Source: Hofstenia miamia (lineage: Eukaryota; Xenacoelomorpha; Acoela). From it: a stretch of 64,000 nucleotides of DNA. The notes beneath the pieces are model-generated. The model did no database searches and was not told the origin of the DNA. It saw only the letters and a program-made list of their open reading frames with translations. Shown here one piece after another: positions 34,975 through 46,431 of this stretch. The stretch is taken from the NCBI GenBank assembly GCA_004352715.1, contig SCFE01000035.1, positions 805,754 through 869,753 on the forward strand, given 5' to 3'. Within the stretch, counting starts at the first letter, position 1. Each line of letters opens with the position of its first letter. The translations under genes were made by a program, and so were the position numbers.

Positions 34975-37019
34975 TAGATTGCGAAATTTTAAATTTGTTT
35001 ATTAAAGTTAAGTGTAAGTGGATTTTTAGCATTGTAAAGTGCATTTGTTTTTATTTTTTTGTAAGTGTTCAGATAAATATACATCATTCATTCATTCATA
35101 ATTACAGAAATAAAAATAAAACAGTAAATTTATGGTTTGTGACTCTCTGCATTTTANAGCATATAGACAGAAGAGTAGAAGTAAGTGATAAGTTATATAT
35201 AGAGCTGATTGCAAAAATCGTCGCGCAGCCCCATACTTTTTAATATATAAAATATAAAAATCGGCATCGGCATATAAAATATAAATGAAATAAATATTAC
35301 TTTTAAAACGTAATATGGATATGTCAAATTGTACCAAATCTAAAATAGTGGTTCTTCATCAAGACAAATGGAGGATTTTCAGTAAAATTTAAATTTAAAT
35401 ATTTTTAGCTAAAAATGTTAAATTTAGTTTAAATTCTTTAAAAATGAAACGACCATTAAAAAATATTTGCTAAATTTTGTAAAAATTCACTGTCTCTTTC
35501 TTGTCAGATGATGTCACTACTTTTAAAATTCCCAGAAATTTTTAATATTCTTCTGACACCATTAGCCTTTTACGGTATTCGCTTGTTGCATTGAATTATC
35601 TTTAAAGATGAATTTTGTTAATGCAACTTCTACCAATTTACCACTTGTATCTGATTTGATGGTAGCAGAATTTTTCACCAACTGTGCTGGATTCAACATT
35701 CCTGGCATTTCAAATACAAAGGCCAAAAGAGCTTCTCGCAAGAACTATGGTGATGAAGCTATTTCGCTTTGTCAAATTTCAGCATAGATTGCGAAATTTT
35801 AAATTTGTTTATTAAAGTTAAGTGTAAGTGGATTTTTAGCATTGTAAAGTGCATTTGTTTTTATTTTTTTGTAAGTGTTCAGATAAATATACATCATTCA
35901 TTCATTCATAATTACAGAAATAAAAATAAAACAGTAAATTTATGGTTTGTGACTCTCTGCATTTTAGAAGAGGAGGATCTCTTTGCACTGATGCATTTTT
36001 GAAAAGTCATGATTTGAGAATGTAGATAAACTAGACTCTGAGTTCACCATCTCCTCAAAAAAATGGGGTACAACATTATGCTTGAAAACTGCTCTTGAAT
36101 TTTGAAAATTTAATTTCAAAAAAATTCGTTAAGTCATTTTCAAGATCAAAATGCTTCTCACATGTATACAAAGTATAAAGAGGAGGACTGTNTTTAAAAT
36201 TCCCAGAAATTTTTAATATTCTTCTGACACCATTAGCCTTTTACGGTATTCGCTTGTTGCATTGAATTATCTTTAAAGATGAATTTTGTTAATGCAACTT
36301 CTACCAATTTACCACTTGTATCTGATTTGATGGTAGCAGAATTTTTCACCAACTGTGCTGGATTCAACATTCCTGGCATTTCAAATACAAAGGCCAAAAG
36401 AGCTTCTCGCAAGAACTATGGTGATGAAGCTATTTCGCTTTGTCAAATTTCAGCATAGATTGCGAAATTTTAAATTTGTTTATTAAAGTTAAGTGTAAGT
36501 GGATTTTTAGCATTGTAAAGTGCATTTGTTTTTATTTTTTTGTAAGTGTTCAGATAAATATACATCATTCATTCATTCATAATTACAGAAATAAAAATAA
36601 AACAGTAAATTTATGGTTTGTGACTCTCTGCATTTTAGAAGAGGAGGATCTCTTTGCACTGATGCATTTTTGAAAAGTCATGATTTGAGAATGTAGATAA
36701 ACTAGACTCTGAGTTCACCATCTCCTCAAAAAAATGGGGTACAACATTATGCTTGAAAACTGCTCTTGAATTTTGAAAATTTAATTTCAAAAAAATTCGT
36801 TAAGTCATTTTCAAGATCAAAATGCTTCTCACATGTATACAAAGTATAAAGAGGAGGACTGTTAAAATCTTGCCGATTCGAATATTTATAATTTTAAATG
36901 AAGTATATATTCTTCTGAATTAATAAACATCTTACAATTATATAGCATGTTATTGATATAAAACAAAGTTATTTGATTAACTAATTTGGAAGAAACATTA
37001 ACTCATTGGGTTAAAGACA

Positions 37020-37264
37020 TGATTCTTTTGCATCACTCGAAAACCCTGCTAACCGGCGGTTTGAAACCAACGTGTTCGCGTTTCTGAACAACTGGGAAGA
37101 GAAAAAAACAGCAAATTGGGATTTTTTCTGCTATTGTTTTGACAGCCGGGCACAAATGAAACCTTTACAAATTGTTTGCTTGCGTTCATTTTGCAAATTA
37201 AGAGTTGTATGATCATTAAGGTAGTGACATCATCTGACAAGAAAGAGACAGTGAATTTCTGCAA
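37020..37264 (-). pseudogene. THAP-like zinc finger fragment
   Basis: On the minus strand SFVPGCQNNSRKNPNLLFF, then SLPSCSETRTRWFQTAG. This fits the THAP DNA-binding domain (CxVPGCxNxxxxxxxxxFFxxPxxxxxRxxWxxxxG), except that the first Cys is Phe, so the zinc site is broken. THAP domains bind transposon ends in P-element and ISL2EU-type transposases. It lies just inside the right inverted repeat. Confidence 0.6.
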
Positions 37265-37374
37265 AATTTAGCAAATATTTTTTAATGGTCGTTTCATTTT
37301 TAAATAATTTAAACTAAATTTAACATTTTTAGATAAAAATATTTAAATATAAATTTTACTGAAAATCCCCCATT

Positions 37375-38845
37375 CACAATCACACAAAATGTTTTTAATG
37401 TTTAATGTTTAATGGAGTCATTTGATGAAATATTAACTTTTCTATTTTTTCAAAATGTACAATTATTAGGTCTAAAAAGTTCAGTTAAAATATGTAATTG
37501 GTGTAAAAAATCAGTCTTTCCATATGTAAAAATTGTAGCTTAGAAAGGCATTTTCATTAAATTTTATATACAGAATGACATCATGAAGATAATGAGATGA
37601 CATTTGAAACCTATTTTTTGCAAAAATTATAAAGTTTTAACAGCCAGTATACACTAAAAATAACTTTTTGGACCTTTCAATGTTTCTTTTTTCATAAATG
37701 AATGACATCAAGCCAATTGGATTGTGGAATGAAATGAAAATTAAGAAGAATTTTCTGCAAAAATTATAATTATTTAAAATGCAGCAAACCAATGGAGACC
37801 TTATAATTGTAAATTTTGAACACAGAGCTATGAATAGGTATAGATAGTGAAGCATCCAAAGGTCAGGTACACAGGTGCTGGATGAAGAACTTCACAGGCA
37901 TTCAAAAAAGACTAGTAGTAGTACCATTGGAGTGCTTTAAATGTGTGTGAGCAATGCATAGCAAGGAAACAAATTCCAGATGCAAAATTATATCATTTGA
38001 GGTAGGAATACCATCTTAGCAATAGCAATTGTAGATGACAGGAAAGCATATTGTTAATACAATTATTAATTTATTGAAAGGCCATGAATTTAATTCAATT
38101 GAGTTGTTTTATTTTTCATTTTAACTTTGGTGCAATGAAGAAAAGCTTTTTATCAATTCTTGGAAAATTCATGTTATTTAAATACTTGAACATTCTTTTA
38201 ATTCATCTGTGTGCAAAGTGTGCACTAAATAAATTACCACAATTGAACTACTTAGCATATCAGAGTTAATTGGTTTATGTGGATGCTCAGCAAATTTGTT
38301 TGCAGTTTATGTACTTTGCTTAGACAGTGGAGAAGATTAATAAATAGAAATTCTAATCAATGTTTTTGTGAACCTAAAAACATAAAACTAGCTATCAACT
38401 TTCTCCTTAAATGTTGAAACTTAAAACATACATTAAAAGTAGCCATTAAAACAAGGCTTTGGTTTGTATTATAAATCACAACATTAATAGGCAAACATGT
38501 ACTAAATTCTGCTCACACTTGGTTGTTAGGGATAGTATGTGGATGATGAATTGAATATACCAGATACAAGATAATTCTAGATAATTTGACTGCCAGATAC
38601 CAGAAAATATTTTGTTCAATTATTACTAGGGCAACAAGAAATATGACTTTAAAAAAAATGATCATATTTTTATGAAAAAAATATGACAGAATTTAGTTAA
38701 ATATGCCCAAAAAAATACCATCCATTTTTGAAAATCATCAATTAAAGCAATATTAAACATTTTCAATTACTGAGAGCAAGATATAAAATACAAACTCTTA
38801 CATTCCAGGATCTTGTGTTAGTATAAGTCCTTATTAACAACTTTG
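37375..38845. other. AT-rich spacer
   Basis: No gene or recognised repeat. Open frames at 37637-37855 (minus) and 38084-38269 (plus) have no domain. Confidence 0.35.
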
Positions 38846-38849
38846 TTTG

Positions 38850-39980
38850 ACAGATAATTGTAGTAATCTGTTTAACTTTAGAATGTATTCAGTAATACTT
38901 TCATTACTGTGCCTTTTACAGATATAAAGTAGCATGCTGTATTCTGGTGTTTTCATTGTTGAAATGAGAGCTTAGATCTTTCATTAATTTATCATAATTG
39001 ATTTTACTCTATGGGTCTAAAGTCAAATACACACTGAGTGATTTGTTCTTTAGAAAAAGTGGTAGTTGAGCACAACCATCTTTTTAGTTCCACTTTGTTG
39101 CAATACTTAGATCTAAAAATGATTACCATTTCAGGGAATGTTTGAGAACTACTGCTTATTTTTCCTGTGAAGTATGGANTGAGAGCCTAGATCTTTCATT
39201 AATTTATCATAATTGATTTTACTCTATGGGTCTAAAGTCAAATACACACTGAGTGATTTGTTCTTTAGAAAAAGTGGTAGTTGAGCACAACCATCTTTTT
39301 AGTTCCACTTTGTTGCAATACTTAGATTTCAAAAATGATTACACTTTCAGGGAATGTTTGAGCACTACTGCTTATTTTTCCTGTGAAGTATGGAGAAGTT
39401 CTAATTATTTTTAGATCAGTTTTCATCAGATTATCTGATAACATTGATTTATGTTTAGCTATGTTAGTGTTAAATGCCCATTGCAGCATTGGTTCTTCAA
39501 TTGCTCTCATCTTTAGAGGAGAGAATTTAGGTTTTTGCAGTATTTTTCCAGTCTTTTTAGAGTGACCACTGGAGTTAAATCAAAATCCTCTGCTAGAGCA
39601 GTAGCAGGTTGTTACATGCCATTTCCTTCCAGTGTATTGGATTTGATCTAGTTAATTTTGTTTCAGAATTCCACTATATCTTGTCAGAATTGACTTTGCT
39701 AAGTATCTAGAATATAGGATATTTGGGAGATAATTCTTTCTTCCATTTGATTTGTTGAATGTGGGGGATGTTGAGTGGGTACCATTAATGATAATTGGGT
39801 TTTCAACTTTTGCATTTGCTCTCCCTTATCAGAAATGATATTTGCTTGTTGACCTTTGTTTTTGGTTATTAGATGATGGTATTTAGACCTTTCTAAAGTT
39901 ATTGTTTCTATATAATTTTTCATAATAAGAGAAAGAATAGAGTTAAATCTAAGAAATTTTTGTTTGTCAGCTTGAATCAC
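38850..39980 (-). pseudogene. Possible retroelement gag remnant
   Basis: Minus-strand frames at 39980-39699 (Gln/Lys-rich) and 39510-39322 (with SPYFTGKISSSAQTFPE), then pieces with TMKTPEYSMLLYICKRH and ITEYILKLNRLL. This order resembles a retroelement capsid (YFxG....FL, then YI..LN.LL). Bases 38965-39178 recur at 39180-39394 around an N. The link to a known family is weak. Confidence 0.3.
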
Positions 39981-40237
39981 AATATGGTTTCTTCTAGTTC
40001 ATAAGTGGTTATAGCATTCTTTTTGTTAAACCAGTAACTTACAGATTTTTGTGGTTGTTCTTAGATACTAATTTCAGTTCCAGTTTCTTTAAACATTCTT
40101 GGGTCACTATGTAGTATTGATTTAATTAGTGTTAGAGTCATAAGAGTAACACCTATAGTTCAAGGCATAAATACCAACTGTTTGTAATCACTGACAGAAA
40201 CCATGGATAAGAAAACTGCATAAATTAATTAACATAT

Positions 40238-41164
40238 TGTAGAATTGTGGGGGAACTCTGCCTACTCTAGCAGTACTGGGAAACTCAAGAGTTAAGATCA
40301 AAGGTTGCAAAGTTTACTGTAGCAGAGAGTGGTTCACCAATTTGCCTAACAAACACAGAAATTCCTTGAAGAACTCCAGCAGTGACCAATTTACATGGCA
40401 TCACAACAAAGCCATATCCACAAAGCCATCCTTAATTGCCAAGGTGCTAATTGTGTGTCTCAAGTAGTATGTTCTAGCTCAATAAACAATTTATCTCAGA
40501 GTTCTATTATCTCAGCTTATGTAAATAAGTAATGAAAAAGGCACATAATTGCTGTGCATTCATATTCACCAATGGCATAGTATATTTGCAGTGTGTTGAT
40601 TTTATGTGCATGTATGAATTGATTGAATAAAAGTTGTTATTCACTACATGTAATCATAACCTAAAGTGACCATGATTCAGGCTGTCACCATTAAGGATCT
40701 ATTTGGTGCCCCAGACCCAGTGCAGTTTCCTCCTGAATTGTTACTGGATCTTAAGCAATAGTTATCATAACCAAATCTTGGATGATATATCTAAAGGGGG
40801 TTACTAGATAAAAATTCAAAAAGATCAAATGCAGTTGAAGGAAGACAAATTTATTGTCTGCCTCACTATAGTGCTCTCAGATATTTATTACAAAAATTGT
40901 AAATTATTACATAGATACTGTTTACAGTTTCAAACACAATTTCCCTCACAAAGTTAAAACAAGTAATCACATGTACTTTGAACTGAGGGGAAAAATAATA
41001 TTTCTATCAAATAACTACACTTGAAAATGTGTAAAAATTGAATTAAAGAAATTGATGCAAATTGTTAGCATCTAATCATCAAATAAGAATGTCAAAAAGA
41101 TGTAACACTATTTTCAGAGTGCCAAATAATAAAATCGAAAAATAGGGCCCTGAGTGACTCTACA
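40238..41164 (-). repeat. 3' LTR of family A element
   Basis: 927 bases with 6-bp inverted termini TGTAGA / TCTACA. It is similar along its whole length to the solo LTR at 54225-55180. The last 174 bases (40991-41164) are also found at 49425-49594, the surviving part of the 5' LTR. Confidence 0.75.
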
Positions 41165-41178
41165 TGCCCCCCATTGCC
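41165..41178 (-). promoter_or_regulatory. Polypurine tract of family A element
   Basis: Minus strand GGCAATGGGGGGCA directly precedes the 3' LTR start TGTAGAGTCAC. This is the expected primer site for plus-strand DNA synthesis and it fixes the element's orientation. Confidence 0.65.
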
Positions 41179-41321
41179 AGTTAAGTTTGTGGTAGGAGTT
41201 GGACTGTAGGACCTGACAGGAGCTTCTGGGTTTCCTCCACCCTCTCATGGGCTAGGATGTTGTCCCAAGATGACACTTCAGTGTATCTAGGTCACCAGGT
41301 AATTTGCATTAAGGCCTCCCT

Positions 41322-44300
41322 TCAAGTTACAGCCTCATTCTTTAGGCAGAAGAATGTGGAGTTAATGGGACAGTTACAATGGAGGTTGTTCAATCTTCTG
41401 GTAAAAGTATCATAAAAGTGCTCATAGAGCCACAAACCCTTTAAGGCAACCATTAAAGTCATTAGCACATTGGTATCAGAAGAGTGGTCATTGTCTTCAC
41501 TAATCCTGGTGTTCAGGTAGAAGTATGTAAATACCTTTCTAAGTGACCCCATGTGAGTGGCATGGTCCATAAACAAAGAACAATACTCATTGACTTGTTC
41601 TAGTGTCATTTCCTCTGGATCTGTGATCTCTGCTCATAACATGGTAATGATTTCAATCCTTTTCATAATGTTGTAGTAACAGGTGAGGGTCTCAATATTG
41701 TTGATCCACATCAGATCGCCCAATGCCTGGAACAAGATAAGAACTCATGGATCTAGGGTGTCAATTTTGTTGTGAACCTTCTGTAACTGGAGTGATATTG
41801 GCTGTCTCTTGTGAAAAATGTCTTTGATTGTTAGTTTGCCATTGATGTAGATACACTCAGGATTACCACCCTCAATAAGAGTATCTCTCATTTGTTTGTA
41901 CTCAGAAGTTGACATGGCTCAGGTAACTTCTGCAGCTGTTGATACATAATTAATTTTATCAGATAGGTATGTAGAGACCTTTTTATGCCCTTTCTTTAGT
42001 TACCAAGAGGGGAGGATCAACAGAGTCATTATGCATGGTGGAGGTATGCATAACAGATTACTCTTCTCTGCATTTGTCTCAACCTGGTCAAACTCAACCT
42101 TCTTCTTCAGCATGGCTGTTCCAATAGTGATGGGATAGTTGATTTTCATGTCCTTAATTGTATCCCAAAATGTGGTTCAAAGCCCATGTGGATGGAGCTT
42201 GTTAATCTGGGTGTTGGAAATCTGTACACAAGATGTGGTACACTCTATATCCAGGGCTATTTGGCACCCTGGTGATTGTAGGATGACCAGCTGTTCTTTA
42301 GTGAACATTTCAGTGAGGCACCATTTCATGAGGCCTAGCACATCCTTAGCATGGTTGCTCTCAATAACATGGCTAGCAATGGAGAGCTTGTCAACAAACT
42401 CATCCAGGTGGTGTTCAATGGTTAGGATATGTTCATCCTCAGTGATAGACCATGTGGGTGCATGCACAGGAGTGCTGGTGATGCCTGCAAACTTTTGTAA
42501 ATTGATAGCCTCAATGAGGGCTTGCATAATGGGGGACACCTCAATGGCTGAAGACAACAAAAGTTCTTCTTTTCAGTAAAACTGCTCCAGAGTTCTCATG
42601 GTCTGCTCAATGAGTGTGATAGGAATTATCTCACCATCTCTTGCCACTTGTCTTTGAGCCTCAGCAATCTTATTTTAGCTGCTCTCAGGATAGTTAAACT
42701 TTTCCAAGTTGAAAAGGATTTCTGTTTTCCTGTGAATATCATAATGATTAACTAATTCCAGAAATTGCTGGGTGGAGCCAGGTTTGGAGCAAATTAGATG
42801 GTTAGTGCAGAGCAGCACATATTCTGATTCAATGGAAGAAAACTTGTTCTCTGAAGTTGCTCCCCATATGTACTTCCTTAATATCTCAGAAAAGATGTTT
42901 AAGTTGGCAATTGTGACACCAAGATGGTTTATGATCATCTGAGGAGGAAGGTAGCCAAGTGGGCTGCTGGCTCTGATGAGCCTGGCATAATACTTCTCAA
43001 AGAATTCCATTGCCTTCTTAGTCTTCTGTTGAGACAATGGTAGGGTGCATTAGTGCAGGAGCCAATTTTTTATCTTCCAGGTGGCCAGACATATGGTGAT
43101 CTTGTGCATGCATTTCCTGGCTAACCATTCTCTTGTGCTATGATCAAGAGGTAGCTGTAAGTGTGGATTGGATCTTGCATGAGAAAAATAGCTAAGACCC
43201 AGACTGCTACATGGGACTGGATAGGCAGCACAAATTTCTCTGCAAAAAGCTTTTCAGCATAGTTTTGCTGATCCTGCAAAGTGTACAAAATGCATAATTC
43301 CATTAAGAGGTGCTCAATAGAGCAGGAGTACTCAGATGTTGGGCTGTGGATATTTATAGTGGCCAAATAGACTCAGGGTTTCTATCTGCCTTGAGGTTTG
43401 TCCAAAATTTGTTGATCTCTGCCAATGTGGTAGAGCTCTGTGAAAATGTGAAACTGACATGCATGTCAGCGACTAACAGAAGGCTCAGCAAGTTGATGTT
43501 GATGGATTCCAACATTTGTGCATGGATGGCTGTGTCAATTATGAGTCTAGTGTGGATGGCAAGACAGTGTGTGGGGATCTTCTTGCAAAGAAGCAAGTCT
43601 GTGTAAATGAGCTTGGTAACTGAAAAGATACCTGACTGATACATGCTAGTGGGATGATAGTAGTTGGTGTGGAGAATTGTGAAGTTTTCCATTCTGAAGT
43701 AGAGGCTCTCAACTGGGTCAGGGATATGATCTTGGTATTCCTCCTTGAGAAACATGGCTAGCCTGATGTGCTCAACCTTTGCCAACCTATAGGCAATTTC
43801 AATCTTCTCTGTTATCTTTGGGTGATTTACATTGCTGACACAGAAAATGTAAATAACTAGCAAGTTGTCAAAATCAATATTTACACAGTCAAATTTCTTG
43901 ATCTCCTTCTTACTGTTTAAAAACTGACAAATATGAGTAAGGTTAAAGTCCTCATCAAACATGGTGTGGACTGTACTGTGCCAATAGGGCCTCTTGATCC
44001 CACCATGCATCTTAGAGTTGTAATGGATAATATTATTAACCTTAGGCCTACACTTGGCATCAATAACAAATGGGATTAAGTCTATGGAACAACTGAGTGA
44101 CTTACTGTTGAAGGTCCACCATAACTTGTTTTTCATCTCCTCCAACAAATTATCATGCACAAAACTGACAGCCTTGGGGTAGCAATAAAATAAGAGTGTA
44201 ATATCTTGTTTCCTACTTTGGAAGTCTTTCTTCCTCTGGGATCTAACACTAGTGGACACATGTGACAAAGTCCCAGGGCTAGAAGGGGTCTTTGAGTCAC

Positions 44301-44520
44301 TACAGGAGGGTTGTATGTTAGCACTAATATTAGCAAAAGGCACTCTGTAATTACTAGACTCCTCAGGTTCCTGAGGGGCTATTTTGCACCCCAAATAGTT
44401 GTCTGAGGTCAGCTCCTGAGGGGCTATTTGGCGCCCCAAGTAGTCACCAGAATCATGTTCCCAAGGGGCTATTTGGCACCCCAAGAAGTTGTGGCTTCTG
44501 CTACTAGAGTCCTCTTTCAT
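41322..44520 (-). pseudogene. Unidentified third coding region of family A element (post-integrase)
   Basis: I do not recognise this. The largest open part (44520-43354) has 388 codons, and the sequence continues coding-like through 43366-43121, 43037-42675, 42560-42177 and 41609-41322 in shifted frames, giving room for up to about 1000 residues. The protein-like text is rich in Leu, Ile and His and predicted to be mostly helical; no signal peptide, membrane segment or known motif is evident. The N-terminus holds three tandem 15-residue repeats (consensus NYLGxQIAPQE). It lies where errantiviruses have env, but does not look like an envelope protein. It could be a captured host gene, a second protein of the family or a nested foreign element. 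GC content is higher than in the flanking spacers. Confidence 0.55.
44375..44482 (-). repeat. 45-bp tandem repeat, three units, each with a short hairpin
   Basis: GGGGCTATTT recurs at 44375, 44420 and 44465, exactly 45 bases apart. Each unit includes a GGGGC...GCCCC stem around ATTTG (best in the middle unit, GGGGCTATTTGGCGCCCC). It encodes the 15-residue repeats at the start of the unknown protein. Confidence 0.8.
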
Positions 44521-44679
44521 TCTTCCTTGTTTCCAGGATACACTCTCCTTTGCTCAATTTGGGGTGTCATCTCACCTCCTTTCATCTTGCAGATTGTATC
44601 TTTGCCTCACTCATCTCCTTGTGGGCAGCTGGTTCTTGGTTCATTTCATCTGATGTGGCTTAGTTGCTAAACATAAAGG

Positions 44680-45990
44680 TTAATTAAGTTCCCAATCTTG
44701 GATATTTAAATGATCTAAATACTCTTGGTCCCTAACTCTATGTCTAGGCAAGATATGAGTAGCAGTAATGTTTCTACTATTACCAAGGCTACTATCATAC
44801 TCAACCTCAGTGAGGTTGTCTTCCTCACATTCAGTGAGGTTATCATAAGTCTCAAGTTCATTTACTGTCATTGACAAGTGAAAATTCACTGTTAGGGTTG
44901 ATGACAACATTGCTAATATCTTTAACAGTTCTCTTGAGTCATTGGAAATGTGCAACTCTCCCATTACTTAATAAATATTTATGATGATCTAACTCTTTGG
45001 TTATAGTAAATAGGCCTTGCCAATTAGTAGCAAGCTTCTGCACTTGATTAGCATCATTAATTTGGTGAGGAAAATAGGCAAAGACTTTGTTGCCAAGCTT
45101 ATGAGGCTCACCATATAATTTGCAATTAAAATTCCGCCATTGGCAGATGACAGATTGATTAGTATTTCTACAGATAGTTAAGTGTACTTCTTGGAACTCA
45201 CATAACATATGATTCACAAACTTCTCCAACATAGGTTAACTGTAATCAGGAAACATAATAGAAAGTGGCATACTTGCCTTAAAAAGACCGACCTTTGTAA
45301 GAGAATGCACTGCAGTGTTGTAAAAATATTCTACAGCTTTGATAACATGTTTTCAGTTTTGGCTGACTGCTTGGGCAAGAGCAACTCAAATTAGTTTAAT
45401 GACAATACAGTTAAGTCATTCTATGACTCTGTTCAACTGTTGGTGATACATTGTGGTGAATTTGTGGAGTATTTCAAGCTCTTTCATCAAAGTCTCCATG
45501 AGGTGGTTATCAAACTGGGGACCATGATCAGATATCAGGCGTTCCATGGGCCCAAACTTAAGGATCCATTCCTTGACTACTTTCTCTCCAATAACCTCAG
45601 CAGTGATGCTGTCAAGGGGGAAGAGTCAGGCATACTTAGTAAAATGGGCAATAAGTACAAGAAGATACTGGTACACTTCTTCATCACAGGAGAGCTTCTC
45701 AATGTCCATGTGTACAGCTTCATTCATGCAATCTGTGGCTCTGCTGTGAAGCTCTGCTTGCTGCTCTGGAAAGTGCCCAGTTCCTTGTAATAAACAATTA
45801 GTACATTTATCAATCACATCCTGTACTGTGGCTCTAATGCCAACAGTGACATACCTCGCATTAAATGTGCGCTCCATTTGTATAGTGCCTAAGTGGCCCT
45901 TTTCATGAATCTTTTGTACCAGATCTCTTCAGAAATACTCAGGGACAGCTAACTGGCTATTTTGACTTCAAGCATAGAGCAAGCCTGCTT
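44680..45990 (-). pseudogene. Integrase of family A Ty3-type element
   Basis: From right to left on the minus strand: an HHCC zinc domain (HEKGH, then 29 residues, then CTNC) at about 45910-45790; the catalytic core with the first Asp in VHMDIEKLS, the second in LISDHGPQFD and the Glu in NRVIE; then the C-terminal end with GNKVFAYFP, LATNWQGLF and HKYLLSNGR, a GPY/F-type module. Integrase inserts the cDNA into the genome. All three catalytic residues remain, but the core is broken by stops and frameshifts between 45620 and 45230. A degenerate acidic tail runs to 44680. Confidence 0.85.
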
Positions 45991-46289
45991 CTGTCTGTTT
46001 CCAGTTGTACTGCCAAAAGCATCTGTTGGCAACAGGACTGAGGATGTAATTAGTGTTCTTCAATTTTGCTATGATCTTGCTTAACACCTTATTGTGGCAT
46101 TGGTGGTGCAAAATCTCTGCTTCAGTGATTTCTTCTTTAAAAAGGATTGGAAGGATCATGTTGCCATGGTAATCTGCATTGATCTCAGGAATGTGCTCAT
46201 AATCAGTAAAAGGGATGAATCCAAACAGTGTCTTCTCTCCTTGCAGTTTCTGGAGATCATGCCACTTTCTATAAGATTGCTCAGAATCT

Positions 46290-46350
46290 TTTCATATTCT
46301 TCTCAGAGGTTTTCTGGTACCCTCCTAATGGGGAGGTGAATTGGATGATC
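46290..46350 (-). pseudogene. Stump of the reverse transcriptase N-terminus
   Basis: Minus strand HPIHLPIRRVP matches the conserved start of Ty3 RT domains (PIxxxxRRVP). The catalytic RT and RNase H domains that should follow are absent; about 300 bases later the integrase region begins. An internal deletion of roughly 1.8 kb is inferred. Confidence 0.6.
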
Positions 46351-46431
46351 ATTATTGGTTACAATGGAGTGTTGTTTGCCAACAGCCTGGCCAATGTTAA
46401 TTGAGCCATAATTGAAAACCTTGTGATGTTG

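Larger units (their letters stand above)
34560..37371. mobile_element. DNA transposon with long inverted ends, AT target, THAP-like and ORF2-like remnants
   Basis: The left end (from 34560, GGAGGATTTTCAGTAAAATT) and right end (to 37371, on the minus strand GGGGGATTTTCAGTAAAATT) are inverted repeats of about 165 bases, both flanked outside by AT. Inside are a THAP-like fragment on the minus strand (37049-37264) and a plus-strand fragment MVAEFFTNCAG...RASRKNYGDEAISL (34804-34974). Long inverted ends, an AT duplication and THAP plus a second opposite ORF resemble the ISL2EU superfamily, but DDE transposase and YqaJ nuclease are absent. The coordinates contain two contig overlaps of 810 and 671 bases; corrected length is about 1.33 kb, so this is a deletion derivative. 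Confidence 0.65.

Noticed and set aside
34959-36673. Three copies of a small protein of about 77 residues
   Set aside because: The copies come from contig overlaps at 35157 and 36192; the frame itself has no domain and overlaps an intron-like stretch.
40238-41164. Plus-strand LTR element to the left
   Set aside because: The polypurine tract lies at the right edge on the minus strand and gag-pol runs on the minus strand, so this LTR is the 3' LTR of that element.
42139-42579. Plus-strand frame of 146 codons
   Set aside because: Antisense shadow of the third coding region; no domain, and codon pattern fits the minus strand.
43354-44520. Envelope gene of an errantivirus-like element
   Set aside because: Position fits, but no signal peptide, furin-type site, fusion peptide or membrane anchor can be seen.
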